Positions 45,935-57,771 of a DNA stretch of 64,000 bases are shown one piece after another. How positions within the stretch are numbered: position 1 is the first letter of the stretch; every line of letters starts with the position of its first letter. The translations under genes were made by a program, and so were the position numbers. The notes beneath the pieces were generated by a model. It was not told the DNA's origin, searched no databases, and saw only the letters and a program-made list of their open reading frames with translations. The stretch comes from Lasiodiplodia sp. COLG20 (Eukaryota; Ascomycota; Dothideomycetes; Botryosphaeriales; Botryosphaeriaceae): NCBI GenBank assembly GCA_009801085.1, contig VNWV01000020.1, positions 1 to 64,000 on the forward strand. Direction: 5' to 3'.

Positions 45935-47415
45935 TCATTGCTTTGGGACAAATATGCTGACATCCTCAGCCCTTGTGTACGAATCGTTACCCGCATGCCA
46001 AACCCATTGCGCAATTTTGGTCTCACCATCAGTGCCTGCCACAAGACCATACACCCTTCCCGCCTGATTCGCCGCCAGCGGCGACCCATCTAAAATGTCT
46101 TCGAATCCAGGAACATTGCGGGTTGATTCCCACTTATCGAATCGCGAGTTGTAAGCGGTAACGGTCACATGTCCTGCGGGATCTGAAGAGTCCGTGGTCA
46201 AGACTTGGATGGTATAGTTTGGGGATTGAGTGTCGTTGTAGCCGGCCGTAAATGAAGCTATGGACGTGTTTGTCGAAAGAGACGTTGGAAGAGTTTCTGA
46301 AAATCTGTGTCAATAATGGAAAGAGTGAGAGCGTGACCTCGTGTGCTTTGTCTGTACCGCTATAAGCCCATGCACTTCCGTCCCAGACTATCTGTGTCAA
46401 ATTTCCCCCCTTTGCCGGATTCATATGGAGAACCATGTATTTATTTCCGTTGTTTGCATATATCGGCTTGAGTGATATATCACTGCCGTTTACAGGGCGG
46501 GGAAATGAAGAAGGGAATGGCTTTTGCTGCCATTCTGGATTCGTTATGACAAATTCAAGAGTCTTGTCGCTGCCGTAGTATATGACGACGTTGTTGTTGA
46601 AACAGGAAGAGCACTCCTTCGCATATGAGGTGACTCCGAAGGCAATATATCTGTCATTTATGCCATTATCCCCCCACTTCTTACGCGCAAGGCGCGTACT
46701 ACCTCGGATGACGTTGTTCGGCTGAAGCCAGTAGACATCGATATTTCGGCTCTGTAGTAGGCGTGTCAGTGTAGGAAACAGTTTACGGATCTGATGATAT
46801 TTGGAAGAGTAGAACTACCGATGCATTGTTCCGCCACAAATCTGCTGAGATGGGAGAGTCTGCCATTATGTTGTCTGTATCATTGGATACTATAGAGGCG
46901 GCCCAGATTTGTTTGGAATTGTTCCACCGAGACTGACAAATCACCTTGGACGATAATTGGTAGTAAACCAGGAAGTATTCGATGCCAGATTCGTCGGTGT
47001 AGTTGATGCTTGCTAGTCTCGTGGTCGGGGACAATATCCCGGGCGGCTGAGATGCTGAGGCGGTAGATGTGGGCTCCGTATCATCCGAAGTGTTGCTGGA
47101 CAAAGATGCGCCCACGCCACCTCCGATAGCAGCTCCAATGACTGCTAAAGCTATGACGGTAAGAACAAGGTAGAACGCTGTTCTTTGGAGGCCACAGATT
47201 CTGCGTGAACGTGGCTGCACACCGCCATCATTTCCGTGCTCATAGAATCTTTCTGGGGGATCGCTGTCCACCACTTGTGGTGCGCTCGCATCTTTCTGAG
47301 CTTCTGGAGTATAGGCCTCCAGAGTGCTCTCATGCTGAAGTAGAATCCTGGCGTGGGACTCTGCCTCGCGGTCTACCTCAAGAGTGCTGTAATCGCGGTC
47401 GGCTTCCGAAGTCAT
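45935..47415 (-). CDS. Type II membrane protein with a fucose-lectin-like beta-propeller ectodomain
   Basis: Minus-strand exons 47415-46819, 46751-46358 and 46296-45935 give 450 aa. An acidic cytoplasmic head of about 78 residues is followed by one membrane helix (FYLVLTVIALAVIGAAIGGG, residues 81-100). A Ser/Thr-rich stalk with several N-glycosylation sites comes next. The rest is a repeated all-beta domain. Repeats such as TRLASINY, FLVYYQLSSKVICQSRW, KYMVLHMN and LTQIVWDGSAW resemble the six-bladed fucose-specific lectin fold (AAL family). The second junction restores the frame into YNDTQSPNYTIQVLTT. Likely a surface carbohydrate-binding protein; sugar specificity cannot be read from this sequence. 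Such anchored forms are uncharacterised. Confidence 0.75.
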
Positions 47416-49497
47416 GACAACGATGCTGCAATTTTGTAGTCAGGTACGAGAGATTAACGGAAACGAATGCTTCAAGATGCGTAAGGCTGGTAGCGAAGGA
47501 AATGTAAGAGAGCGTGTGATTCTCTACCGACGACCCGGGACCTTTCATAAGTCCGAGCGATCCGATTCCAACCGCATTTGGGGACCCAAAGTGTACAGCC
47601 CAGTGGCGCGGTGATGACTTTACGCCCGATATGGTACTGTCTCGCAGCCCCCTGTTGGGTAAGCATCTTGATCTAGCGATTTTATAGGTAGGTGCCTTAA
47701 CCTTTGAGAAACAGTACATCCACGCTAACGCTTTGCTGGCTCACGCTACTCAGGCAGCGTTGTACAGCCACTTTTGTGTAGCCACATGAAAACGAGGCGC
47801 CTTGTCCATCTATTCGCTTCCCCATAGCACAATGTCTTATCTCAACTCCGAGGTTTATGCAACCGACAGGCGTGTTAGCGTTTTATACTAGGCGGCCTTT
47901 GCAGCTTGCTAATATTCCTCCTCTTTCAGGTCAACCTTTTATTTCAAATCACGATTTTCCTCTGCCTCCTTTCAATTCTCTTTTCTCATCTTCGAAATAT
48001 CATTTGGCGAACAGTCTTGCCGTTTGTCTGGTCGCACAACCAGATGACATGATACTAAGCCGCCGCTGACCGCAGTAGGCCTACGCCGCCATATGTACAA
48101 GGTTGTGGTACGTGGGGCCAGCCTCTGCTTACTAACGCTCATCTGGAGTGTTCGTGATCCGAAAGCCTCGGAGCATCCCATTGGACATTGAATGGACGAT
48201 AATTTGATGTGCAGTAAGCAAATCTTTCTGAAGGCTCCAGCTAGTGAGTTCTTGTAGATATTACTTGACCATCGTGCCATCGTAATAATAGCCGAGAAGA
48301 AATCTCCGCATGAGAATTTAGATGATCGCAATCTGGGGGAAAGAGGTTATTAGGAGTGAATTCTATGAAGACACGGGCGATGATGAGTATTAGTTTGCGG
48401 AGATTGTGATGAAGCTAACTGGAGGACGTAAGTTATAGGCGCATGTTCAATTAATCTGCCGCTAACATCTAAATAGATACTATTATTGATAGAAGAGTAC
48501 CAGTTTTACGTTACGATTTTCTACCTTCGAGAAGTGGGCTTAAAATAATAGATATTGAAGACCGCTATTATATATTTACTGACGAGGATATGTGTTATTA
48601 ATAAGTAGTTTGATAAAGGGTATTGTTGGTTGTATAGTATTAGTACACTTGTTTCAGAATATTACTGCTGATAACAGATTACTGAAGGCGTTTGTAAGTT
48701 AAACTGTAATATAAATGCTATCCGTGTTTTCCTCAATAGTAAAGCATGAATTAAGGCGTAGCTATTGTGTATATAGTACGTTTTAAGATAGAGGCTTCTG
48801 TTTCTCTACAACTTGTTAATTGCGAACAGCAGAAAGGAAAGCGTTGGGATAGTCAAGGTACTTCGCACGGCCCAGCTGAGCAATAAGGAGTGCAAGAACG
48901 TATAAAACTGGCAAACATTATATGTGGGTAGTTAAAGCTATCATCCGGACGTGAGTGTATAATTGTTAATTCGACGTTTACATCCGGGAGATAGCTTCAA
49001 CTACCCGTGACATGAGCACAGCCAAAAAAGTTCGACGCCGGTCTTGAACTGCAATGGGCCAATGGTCGACTGTTTGCTTGCTTGCTCCGTTTGCTTTCTT
49101 TATTGCCACTATACTATTGTTTCTTTATTAAATTTAGCTTAGCCCGACTGACGATAATATATAACCTCCACCCGCCGCAATCGCTAATTGGTATCCTTTA
49201 AGATTCTCTAGAATACGTGGCTGGTATGCGAAACTCAGCAAGAAGATTTGGGTGTCATGTAACTAACTAGTTGTTGCCAGGCCGACCGGATATACTTCGG
49301 CAAGAGCTCATTGGGTGTTGGCTTGCTAAAGCGGGGTCCGCCACTCTGCGCACTTAGCTGACTTTCAACATCTATTTCATTGTTTGCCAGAGCTGGCAAA
49401 GTCTGAGAGGTGCCAGCCATGAACGAGCAGTATGGATCTCGCCTTCTTGTTTTCCACATCTGATTTACGGTTTCCAGATCAATTTCTCTCCGAGACA
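47416..49497. other. Long intergenic region with decayed A/T-rich DNA and an element fragment
   Basis: From about 48360 to 48830 the sequence is strongly A/T-rich and riddled with stops in all frames, as in mutated repeats. A partial copy of the inverted-repeat element follows at 48921-49016. An 87-codon minus-strand frame at 49235-49498 is divergent from the BTB gene; it has no recognised domain and is not called. Confidence 0.45.
48921..49016. mobile_element. MITE-like element, partial copy
   Basis: TATGTGGGTAGTTAAAGCTA (48921-48940) and its inverse-like partner AGATAGCTTCAACTACCCGTGACATGAG flank a disrupted centre containing two CATCCGG half-sites. The terminal CCGATGGCTAGCG repeats are missing. 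It is similar to copies 1 and 2 in the central part only. Confidence 0.6.
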
Positions 49498-50245
49498 ATG
49501 GCTCTCAGGGTGACACCGACAGGCTCCTTCTACCTGGGCTCTGGTGAGGCACCTTCCAAAAAAAGCTCTTTCATACGTTTAATCTGACAATTTTTAAAGC
49601 TTGAAGACTACAATCCAGGTATTCGCTGGGGAGGAGCCGGAACTATTCATCATCCACAAAGATATACTTTGTGCTTCCTCCGATTTCTTCAAGAACGCCT
49701 GCAAAGAGCCTTGGAAAGAGTCCGCCGGTGTGGTGGAGCTTTCCGGCACAGAGACTCGCCTTTTCGAGGTGTACGCTCGATGGCTATACTCGCCAGATGT
49801 CCTGAATTTGATGGAAAAGCCTGTCGTCACTACCGCTGCGAACGGAGCCATTTCCGTGCCCGCATATGAGCCGCTGTTCCATCTATACGCCCTCGGGGAC
49901 ATGCTTCAAGACTCCAAGTTCAAGAACGCAATCTTGGATAAGATTGTGGAGGTTCGCCGTCTTGTCGGATACCATCCGATCTGCTTCTCGGCTTTCGTCT
50001 ACAGCGAGCTTCCTCCTTCGTCTCCGCTTCGTCGACTTTATGTGGATTTTTGGGTTGGCTCATCGGCTAGTGACTGGTTCAACACGAAAAATCCGGCTGA
50101 TGACTGTAACTCACCGGATGCTCCCATGGAGTTTTTCCGTGATGTTCTGAAACAGTCCAAGACCGGCGGTGCCGGCAAAAGGCCGTGGGAGGAGAACATC
50201 TGCCAGTACCACGAGCATCCTGCCGGTACTCAATGCCAAAAGTGA
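49498..50245 (+). CDS. BTB/POZ-domain protein
   Basis: From 49607 the frame encodes TTIQVFAGEEPELFIIHKDI, SSDFFKNACKEPWKESAGVV and LFEVYARWLYSPDV, the core of fungal BTB/POZ domains (pattern: strand, FxVHKxxL-like helix, SxFFxxA, then FxxYxxWLY). A helical C-terminal part follows to the stop at 50245. BTB domains mediate dimerisation and often link substrates to Cullin-3 ubiquitin ligase. The 5' end is unresolved. The ATG at 49498 has good context but needs an intron from 49510 to 49606 with a weak GTGACA donor. The better-looking donor at 49546 does not restore frame. Length would be about 215 aa. The C-terminal half has no recognised motif. Confidence 0.8.
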
Positions 50246-50472
50246 TCGGATTGGTGGAATTAGGGCTTTCTTACCTGGAATCAATTGGCAGATGCGTTGA
50301 GACGTTCCGCGATTGAAGTATAGTTTATGTTGTGCTCAATAAATCATTGAATTAACGAGCTAAAAGGCATGTCTAGAGGTGATTGAGCTTAATTTCCATC
50401 AGTTCCTCGTTTCATGATCAAAACTCCTGTCACCACCGCTGTGTAGATGACCTTGTAGTCGACTCTCCAGGT

Positions 50473-51603
50473 TCATGCCCCCAAGGCTCTTAAAGACACA
50501 ACCGTATCTACGATACACTTGTCCAAGGATGTGAACTGGATGCCCAAAACATCCTTCGCCCTGCTGTTGTCAATAGTAAAAACACCCTCAGCAGGGTAAT
50601 CGCCTCCCGGCGCATCAGCAGGCGGAAGACGGCCCCGATATTCATCAAAATTCTTCCTGATAATGTCGACCATTTCGCGATTGCTGCAGTGGCCCGGTGA
50701 GACAAGAAATCTCTTGCCTCCCGCCTCGGGGACTTCCAGAGCTCTGACGTGGGCCAAAGCTAGGTCGCGCACGTCAACCCAGATGAACAGGCCAGTCTCC
50801 GGAATCTCGGTTTTGGACTTGCCGAGGACAAAGTCACGAATGCGTTGGTTGGAGGTGTTGAGGGCGGCGAGTGACTCGACGTGGTGCAACACGGGCCCGT
50901 ACACGAGAGGTGGGTTCATGGTGGCGAGGGTGAAGCCTGGCTTCTCCTTCTCCATGAAGTCCCATGCGGCTTTTTCGGCGAAGGTTTTGCTGGCTACGCA
51001 ATATTTATGTGAGTGGCTTTGAATGAAGGTATCGGGGTTTTAACCTACCGGTATATCCCAGACCCGCTCCCGTCAGGGCTTGCTCGTGTGTGACGGGATT
51101 CCAGTCCTTTTCCGAATACTCGTAGCCCGGCCGAGTACCCTTAAACATGTCCAGGATTGCGGCAAAGGAAGAGGTGACTACCACTCTCTTCACGTTTGGG
51201 GCAAATTTTTGAACCGACTTCAAGATGCCGGTGGTCCCCATCACGGCAGGGTCGAGAAGCTGGGTCTGAACATCGGTGACGTTGTAATGGAATGGACTTG
51301 CTGAGTGAATGACTGCGTCGAATGGTGGAGTGGACTGGACGGCATTGTCAAAAGCATTTTCCTTCGATATGTCCTCGACGATGCAGGTATCCAGCCTATC
51401 TTTGCCGTAGATGGGATAGGCCTGCTTTATCTTGATCGCTTTGTCAGGACTGCGGACCGTGGTCACGACGGAGTATCTGGGCACAGAATAAGCATATATC
51501 GCTGACTGAGTTAATATCACAGAACATACCCTCGCTCAAGCAAAACTTTCAGAATGTGGGTTGCCAGGAACCCGCTCCCACCTGTCAGCAAGACCCGTGC
51601 CAT
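50473..51603 (-). CDS. NAD(P)-dependent ketone reductase / epimerase-like extended SDR (GRE2-like)
   Basis: Minus-strand exons 51603-51530, 51476-51049 and 50993-50473 give 340 aa. The N-terminus carries the Rossmann motif LLTGGSGFLATHIL. DAVIHSASPFHYN marks strand 4, VVVTSSFAAILD the catalytic Ser region, and GLGYTASKTFAEK the Tyr166/Lys170 pair, created by the second splice. NPPLVYGPVLH and WVDVRDLALAHVRALE are typical of dihydroflavonol-reductase/methylglyoxal-reductase relatives such as yeast GRE2. It reduces aldehydes or ketones with NADPH; the natural substrate is unknown. It lies convergent to the BTB gene. Confidence 0.94.
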
Positions 51604-52508
51604 GATAACGATTGAAAAAGGACTGATTAGAGTGAAGTCTCGAAGTGAAGTAAAAGCCCGACAGAGGAGTTGTTCGACACTGCAACACAAAAATGGGTTA
51701 AGAGGGCACATTTAAATATGTAACAGCTGAGTCTACAATTTAGCTATTCCGCTAGCAAGTAATGCGACGCTGCTTACAATTCGAAATTGCCCATGGCCTG
51801 ATGCTCATGACTTATCGGCACGCATGTGTCATTCAACTGCTCGTTCTCCGCCGAAAGAGACGCCTTGTCATAATAGACAGAGGCGATGCGTTGATTCATG
51901 CCATGCGGGGTCGGCCGAGGAGGTACTTCATGCTAATATATTCACCGGCCGAGGAAGAACTTCGGGACTTAATATGGTGGGTAAGGACTAAACAAAAAAG
52001 GAAAAAAACCGGACCTCTACCCATAACACTTCCAAAGAGACTAACGTCTTCGACGTGGAGGTGCATTTGCTGGGAAAGTATGCCCACAGACAAGGAAGTC
52101 GTTTGAGTTGTTCCGTACAGTCCTTGTTGCAACCCGAAGAAAATCCACGAACCAATTTTCGTTGGCTAGCACACTTCCCCATAAAAACGTGTTCCCCCAT
52201 GGAGGGGTATACGTCCTCTTATACTCCTTCTTACTTAGGCTAGTGGAACGAGATACGATTGGCCTAAAAGACCATTTTGGGAGAAGCAATTGGAATTTTT
52301 GCTGGCAGTCAACGTCACGACCAAGGTAATGGAGTCTTCTTCAAACCAAACGGTGATATATATATGCGTTGATAAAGGATAAAATTTAGTTGGTTTTTAC
52401 AGTTTTATAAGATAAGAGTATATAAGCTAAAAAATTATAGGGATCTGCGTAAGAAAGTTAACGTTTTAACAATAAAATTTAGTTAGATACTATTTGGACC
52501 ATAAACAT

Positions 52509-52598
52509 GCTATTTAGTCCGCGCGTCGCGAAAGAGGTCCCGTTTGGGCCCAAAAGGTGCTATTTGGTCCGCACGGCGCGAAGGAGGTGCTGTTTGGT
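52509..52598. repeat. Two diverged direct repeats of about 45 bases
   Basis: TGCTATTTAGTCCGCGCGTC (from 52509) recurs as TGCTATTTGGTCCGCACGGC (from 52558). Each is followed by GCGAA(A/G)GAGGT and a GTTTGG. A weaker third start (TACTATTTGGACC) lies just upstream. This resembles a transposon end or subtelomeric-type repeat; the source element is not visible. Confidence 0.6.
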
Positions 52599-52609
52599 AA
52601 TTACCCCTC

Positions 52610-52617
52610 TATATATA
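52610..52617 (+). promoter_or_regulatory. TATA-like box of the second BBE gene
   Basis: TATATATA lies about 85-90 bases upstream of the ATG at 52700, directly after the repeated sequence. Confidence 0.45.
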
Positions 52618-52699
52618 CCTTGGTCCCGAGGTCTTGATCTGAGCTGTAGTCCTGTCCTCGCATTAGCATTCGCAGAACAGTAACCACCTCTCCATCAAA

Positions 52700-54397
52700 A
52701 TGCGCTTCCTAAACCTCGCTCGCGCCCACCTCATCCTAACCGTCCTCATCCTCCACGGGGCCTTCGCTGCCTCCGACGGCGTCACACAGCAGAAACCCGT
52801 CTCCATCACTGACGGCTGCCAGCAAGCGGTCAGTGCAGCCCACCACTCCCGCATCACCATGCTCACACAACCCCCAGTGCGCCGACCTCGACACCATCTT
52901 CGGCCCCGCCTCCGCCCTGCACTACCCCTCCAACGACACGACCTTCACCATCTGGGACGCCAAGCAAGCCGCCGTCACGCCCGCCTGCCGCGTCGAGCCG
53001 AGCAACGTCGCAGACGTCACGCAGATCCTCGCCATCTTAACGCAGCGCTGGTGCACCTTCGCCGTCAAGGGTGGCGGCCACTCGCGCGCCGTTGACGCGA
53101 GCAACAGCGTCGGCGGTGTCACGGTCGACATGGCCCGGCTGGATGTCATCGAGGTGGCTGCGGATCGCCAGAGCGCGAGGTTGGGCGCCGGGCTGGTTCT
53201 GCGGGAGGCATTCCAAGGGGTTGAGGCTGAAGGTGTTAGTTTTGTTGGCGGGAGGGTGGCGAGCGTGGGGTTGGCTGGGTATACGATGGGTGGGGGGTTT
53301 TCCAATTTGGCGCCGAAGATGGGGTTGGCGGTGGATAATGTGTTGGGGTATGAGGTTCGCGTCTCTATTCTCGATTCTTGTTGATTGCCGATTTGCTAAC
53401 AGTATAGCTTGTGCTTCCTAACGCTACCGTCGTGAACGTTACCTATGAGAGCGAGCCCGATCTGTACTTTGCGCTGCGCGGCGGAGCGAACAACTTCGGC
53501 ATCGTGACGCACTTCACGGTGCGCGTAGTTCCTCAAGGAAAGCAGCTGTACGCCGAAAAGATATTCGGCTCGAACTGCACTGACCGCGTCCTGGCGGAAG
53601 CGCACCGGCTAACCACTAGTCTTGCTAACGACACTGACATGGCGTACTGGACGCGCTACGCGTATAACCAATCGAGCGACTCGTACGTTCACTCGTTAAG
53701 CATGGCCTACCTGCAGCCCGAACTCGAGCCCGCCGTCTTCGCCGGCGTTAACGCCATCCCTTTCGAAAGTAGCACACAGAAAGTTGACTGGATGAGCAAT
53801 ATTGCGACAGACGTGCCATTCGGACTGCGGTGTGTTAAGCCAATTCTTTCCTCGTTTCGTGATGACGACGTTTGAAAGCCCGAGAGTTAACGCATGAATT
53901 TCCATAGACACCTCTTCACCACACTTGCGTACACTCCATCGGCAGAGCTCGACGCCCGCATCTATTCTATTTTCCGGGAGGAGGTAGCCGCAGTCGCAGC
54001 CGCCGAGGGCTTCGCTCCCTCGGTCGTCATACAGCCACTTCACGCCAACGCCATCAGAGCAGCACGCGCTCGCGGCGGCAGTGCACTCGGCCTCGAGTCG
54101 TCAGACGGTGGACCTCTGACGATAGCACTGCTGACCTTCGGTTGGAGCAGCGCCGCCGATGACGCTGCTATGTATGCGTTTGCCGAGAGTTTTAGGGCGC
54201 GCAGCGAGACTGCGGCGAGGGAAATGGGGTTGCTGAACAAATTCTTGTACATCAACTACTGCAAAGAGGATCAAGACCCGTTCGGAGGTTACGGCGAGGA
54301 GAATAAGCAGAGGCTGCAGAGCATTCAAGCCAAGGTCGATCCGGAGGGTATTTTTACGAGCAGCGGGTTGAATCGTGGGTACTTCAAGCTGCGCTGA
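52700..54397 (+). CDS. Secreted FAD-linked oxidase, BBE family (paralog of the gene at 12361)
   Basis: Exons 52700-52828, 52878-53354, 53408-53829 and 53908-54397 give 505 aa. A signal peptide (LILTVLILHGAFAASDG) is followed by the PCMH FAD domain with His111 in VKGGGHSR. As in the first copy, the second flavin-attachment Cys is absent (VGLAGYTMGGG). YFALRGGANNFGIVTHFTV and YINYCKEDQDPFGGYG are family landmarks. The three introns lie at the same codons as introns 1-3 of the 12361 gene (after CQQA, after YE, and inside the Arg before HLF). The fourth intron of that gene is missing here. The two genes are therefore old duplicates. Substrate is unknown. Confidence 0.93.
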
Positions 54398-54502
54398 ATC
54401 GTTGGCCTGGCATATGGTTTTACATGGTAGCTACCTCGTGCCTATCAAGGTTACATTGACCTGAAAAAGTCCTGATCTATGAGGGTTTACAAATTCCACA
54501 TT

Positions 54503-54614
54503 CTCGTCCGGACGAGGGCTTTAGCTGCCCACATATGTTATTTTTCTAGAGCAGAGCTAGGGTATAGTTACGCTATGTTCTAAAGCCTTGTTATTCTTCG
54601 TGCTAGCCTTCGGA
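54503..54614. mobile_element. MITE-like element, half copy in opposite orientation
   Basis: From the central palindrome CTCGTCCGGACGAG (54503-54516) to TGCTAGCCTTCGG near 54612, the sequence is the reverse complement of the left half of copy 1. It includes GCATAGTT/ACGCTATGTTCT and CTATTCTTCG-like blocks. The other half is missing. Confidence 0.75.
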
Positions 54615-55130
54615 TGCGAGAGGGTGCTGTATATGCTGGGCTTCCGTATTGACTTTTGGGCCGTGTGGGTTTTGCTGCCTGAAGTTTACTTTGTCCCCAC
54701 AGTGCTTTTTCACAGCCGGTGGGGACACAAAGCCCTTGCGCCATGCCGCTCATAATATCAATTCATGGCGTGGGGGCTGAAATTCCATGCTACACGCAAC
54801 AGGTTATGGTACGATATTACCTCAATGAGACCTTTAATGTCGATTTCAGGAAGAATACGGGTTGCAGAGAATCAACGACACGTGTATATCATCTCGGAGA
54901 CCGACTGGTGGGGTCCAAAAGACTACACGGTTTATTATAGGCAGAAATCATGGCTGTGCTAAGGAGAGCCGGGGTAAAGATGCTTACTTCCCATGCTATT
55001 GGCTCAGATGAGATCCGGGTCTCAATGGGGCGGTGAAACTTTTACCAAACTGCCTTACTATTTGGTTGAAACTTGCATTGGAGGCCGCACACAGCCCCAG
55101 GCAATGCTCTTGATTGAGCTAGCTTGGGTT

Positions 55131-55250
55131 TGTAAGCGGGGTCCACAGGGGTCGCTTGCATGCATTACCGGGGTTTACCGAAGATCACTTCAGGCAACTA
55201 TGCTCACACTTAGCTTTGTTGGGCGCTTAACACCTCTTGATAAGCCGAAA
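55131..55250. repeat. 120-base direct repeat, copy A
   Basis: It matches 58060-58178 over its whole length, including the shared blocks CCGAAGATCACTT and AGGCAACT. Many differences are G/A or C/T changes. Together the copies flank the membrane-protein gene at 55625-57750. Confidence 0.8.
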
Positions 55251-55624
55251 TAGAACCCACTTCTGCTAAAGCAAGCTGAACGAGTCGTGTGTAAGCCTTG
55301 AGCTGAATACCTATCCCTACACCCGCTTTGCCAAGAACGGCGAAAATAGTAAATGCCTATTCTAGTCTTTACAGTATCTGATTTAGGCCATCAATTGCAT
55401 TCTACAAGCCGTGATACCCGCAAAACTAGTGTTTTACGAGATAGCAATTCAGGTCGAACAAGGCTGTAGATGGGCCCTTTTGGGGCCGGGAAGGGTCCGT
55501 GTTCATATAAGACCCTTTGAGATCTGTACGGCATTTCGATCAGCATCACGGAGTGCGCTTTTCAGTTGTCCATCTTTGAGAATCTATATCAGATTTCGTA
55601 ACCAATTCTCCGCAAATTCCCAGA

Positions 55625-57750
55625 ATGGCATCCCCCTACCAGGACACGAACAGTTCGTACGGGATTTACACTGGATTTTGGACGGATTGGAGCCACGGCC
55701 CCACTTTTGGAGTAACACTTACCTTGGATCGACGAGATGGTGCCCTTCTCATCGCCTTACTGGCGCTTTTCGTCTCCGTAGTCGGCACCAGTTTCTGGAG
55801 GATCTCTTGTTTTGTCCTGCATCAGCTCTTCTCGACCGAGGTAGCCCAAGATGCTCTCCATCATCAGCGTCAAGCCATTTTTCGAAACGCTGCCAACGGT
55901 ACAAGTGGGCTCTGGAGCTTTTTCAGCATTTTTCTGGCCTGGCGCCAAAAGCTCTCAGTCTCGCAGACATGTCGACGCGTTCTACCCTTCATTGTCTTTG
56001 CCGTCTGTTGCATAACGGGCTTTGCAGCAGCCGGCACATTCTCGTCCAAGATATCGTCTGCCCTTGGGGATGAGGTGCTGGTCCGAAGCTCAACTTGCGG
56101 TATCCTGGACTCCAACAACTATCTCAATGGAACCGCGAGGCAAACGTACTTTTACCCGTATACAACCCAGATGCTCAGCTCGTACGAGAACTACGCCGAG
56201 GACTGCTACGATAATGTATCGGGACTGGGGTCCTGCAATGCATTCATCAAGGCAGACATCCCAACCAAGATCGACACCAATGCCAGCTGCCCTTTCGGAG
56301 ATGGCATCTGCAAACAGGAGTACGGCAACATCGTATTCGACACCGGGTACTTGGACAGTCATCTGGACTTCGGTATCAATGCTCCGCCGAACGAACGCAT
56401 TCAATTTCGACGCCTGTCGAGCTGCGCCCCGATCAAAACTGACGGTTACCGCAAAAGCTATCGCCTGCCTGATTCAAACAATAGCTATTCTCGCTACTAC
56501 TACGGCGACTCGCATCCTGTCGATAGTGATGATCCCTATACATATCAGTATCCGGAAATCAATTGGGATACACAAACAAGAGGGCAAGACGTGAATGCTG
56601 CTCGTACCGATTACACTATCTAGTAAGGTTGTCTATGCACATACTTGCGTGGCACTGCGGCACTGACACCGGGTACCAGCCAATCCAACGCATTCGTTCT
56701 AAACGGATCCTACGCAAGCTACACAGACTTTCTTCCGATCCCGGCCCTTCGAAAGATGGACGCAGACCTACATCTGATGTATCTCTCTTCCAACATGATC
56801 GGATACAGCGAAGAAGTAGACGACCCGTGGTTCTCCGCGCACGTCGGCAAGTTGAAGTGGTATAACCCCGTCAACAGTCCGGACGCACCGCCCGATACCC
56901 TCTACACACAAGACGAGCCAGTATCCGTTCTCGCCTGCTACGTGTCAGAACAGTACTGCAATCCGAACTTACCTGAGGAGACACGGTGCTCGCCATTGGG
57001 CGGTATATCCGAATCCACCTTCTTGGCCGACAGGCTGTGGCAAAACGCGAAGCACCAGCGGATGTTTCGGTGGTTTGCCAGCATCATCGCCGCGTCCGGC
57101 GTGACCCTGGACGTCGTCCCCGGCCTGCTTGGGGACGCTGCATTGACGGCCCGACATGGGCTCCAGCTCGGGCACTCCGGCCCGCTGCCGGACAACCAGT
57201 GGCAGCTGGAAGTGGAGCACTGGCATAGGACGTCGCTGGTCGCTACACAGGCCATTATTGCCGATACTGCAAAGGGGATCTCCGACATGCACTTGGAGCC
57301 GTGGTTGGTGCGGCCTAATAATACTGAAGAGAAGCACCTTTGTAACAGCCAGGTAAGCAGACGGCTTGCACCCCGTCATCCGATTTTACATACTTACTCT
57401 TGACATAGAAAATCCGCAATGCCGAGTACTTCAACTTCTCTGTATTCGGACTGGCATTCACACTCGCTTTGGGAAGTCTCATAATTGTCCTGTCATACAC
57501 ACTGGAGCCGATTCTTGGCTGTGTACAACGACGACGCAGCTGGGACACTTACGCAAGGCTGGAATGGGTTACGAACGAAACTCTGCAGCTGCAACGGCTG
57601 GCACATGAAGAGGTTGGCTTGGTCAAATGGGAGGGCTGTGCCGAGAATATTCCTGTCACGCAGAAGGGCGAGAAGTTGGCTGTGCTCGATTTACATAATC
57701 CCGAGCACCCGCGGCTGAAGGCGCCGCTGAGGACCTTTGTTGGCGCTTGA
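55625..57750 (+). CDS. Three-TM membrane protein of unknown family with a large extracellular domain
   Basis: Exons 55625-56622, 56680-57352 and 57409-57750 give 670 aa. Helix 1 is LLIALLALFVSVVGTSFW (about residues 42-59), helix 2 VLPFIVFAVCCITGFAAAGT (about 118-137), and helix 3 FSVFGLAFTLALGSLIIVLSY near residue 570. Between helices 2 and 3 lies a domain of about 420 residues. It is rich in Cys and N-glycosylation sites (NGTA, NVSG, NASC) and is probably outside the cell. The short C-terminus (VTNETLQLQRLAHEEVGLVKW) is cytoplasmic. I recognise no named domain. Similar architecture is common in uncharacterised fungal proteins that occur in variable genomic regions. The last exon ends one codon before a BBE relic. 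Confidence 0.85.
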
Positions 57751-57771
57751 TTTATCCGACGATTGAACTGA

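Larger units (their letters stand above)
51604..52699. other. Intergenic with A/T-rich and repeated sequence
   Basis: Between the GRE2-like gene and the second BBE gene. It holds short direct repeats (52509-52598) in an A/T-rich context and a TATA-like box. No gene is recognised. Confidence 0.5.
54398..55624. other. Intergenic with element fragment and repeat
   Basis: It contains a half copy of the inverted-repeat element (54503-54614) and one copy of a 120-base direct repeat (55131-55250). No gene is recognised. Confidence 0.55.

Noticed and set aside
49235..49498. 87-codon minus-strand frame divergent from the BTB gene
   Set aside because: It starts at an ATG overlapping the BTB gene's candidate ATG, but has no domain, leader or splice support.
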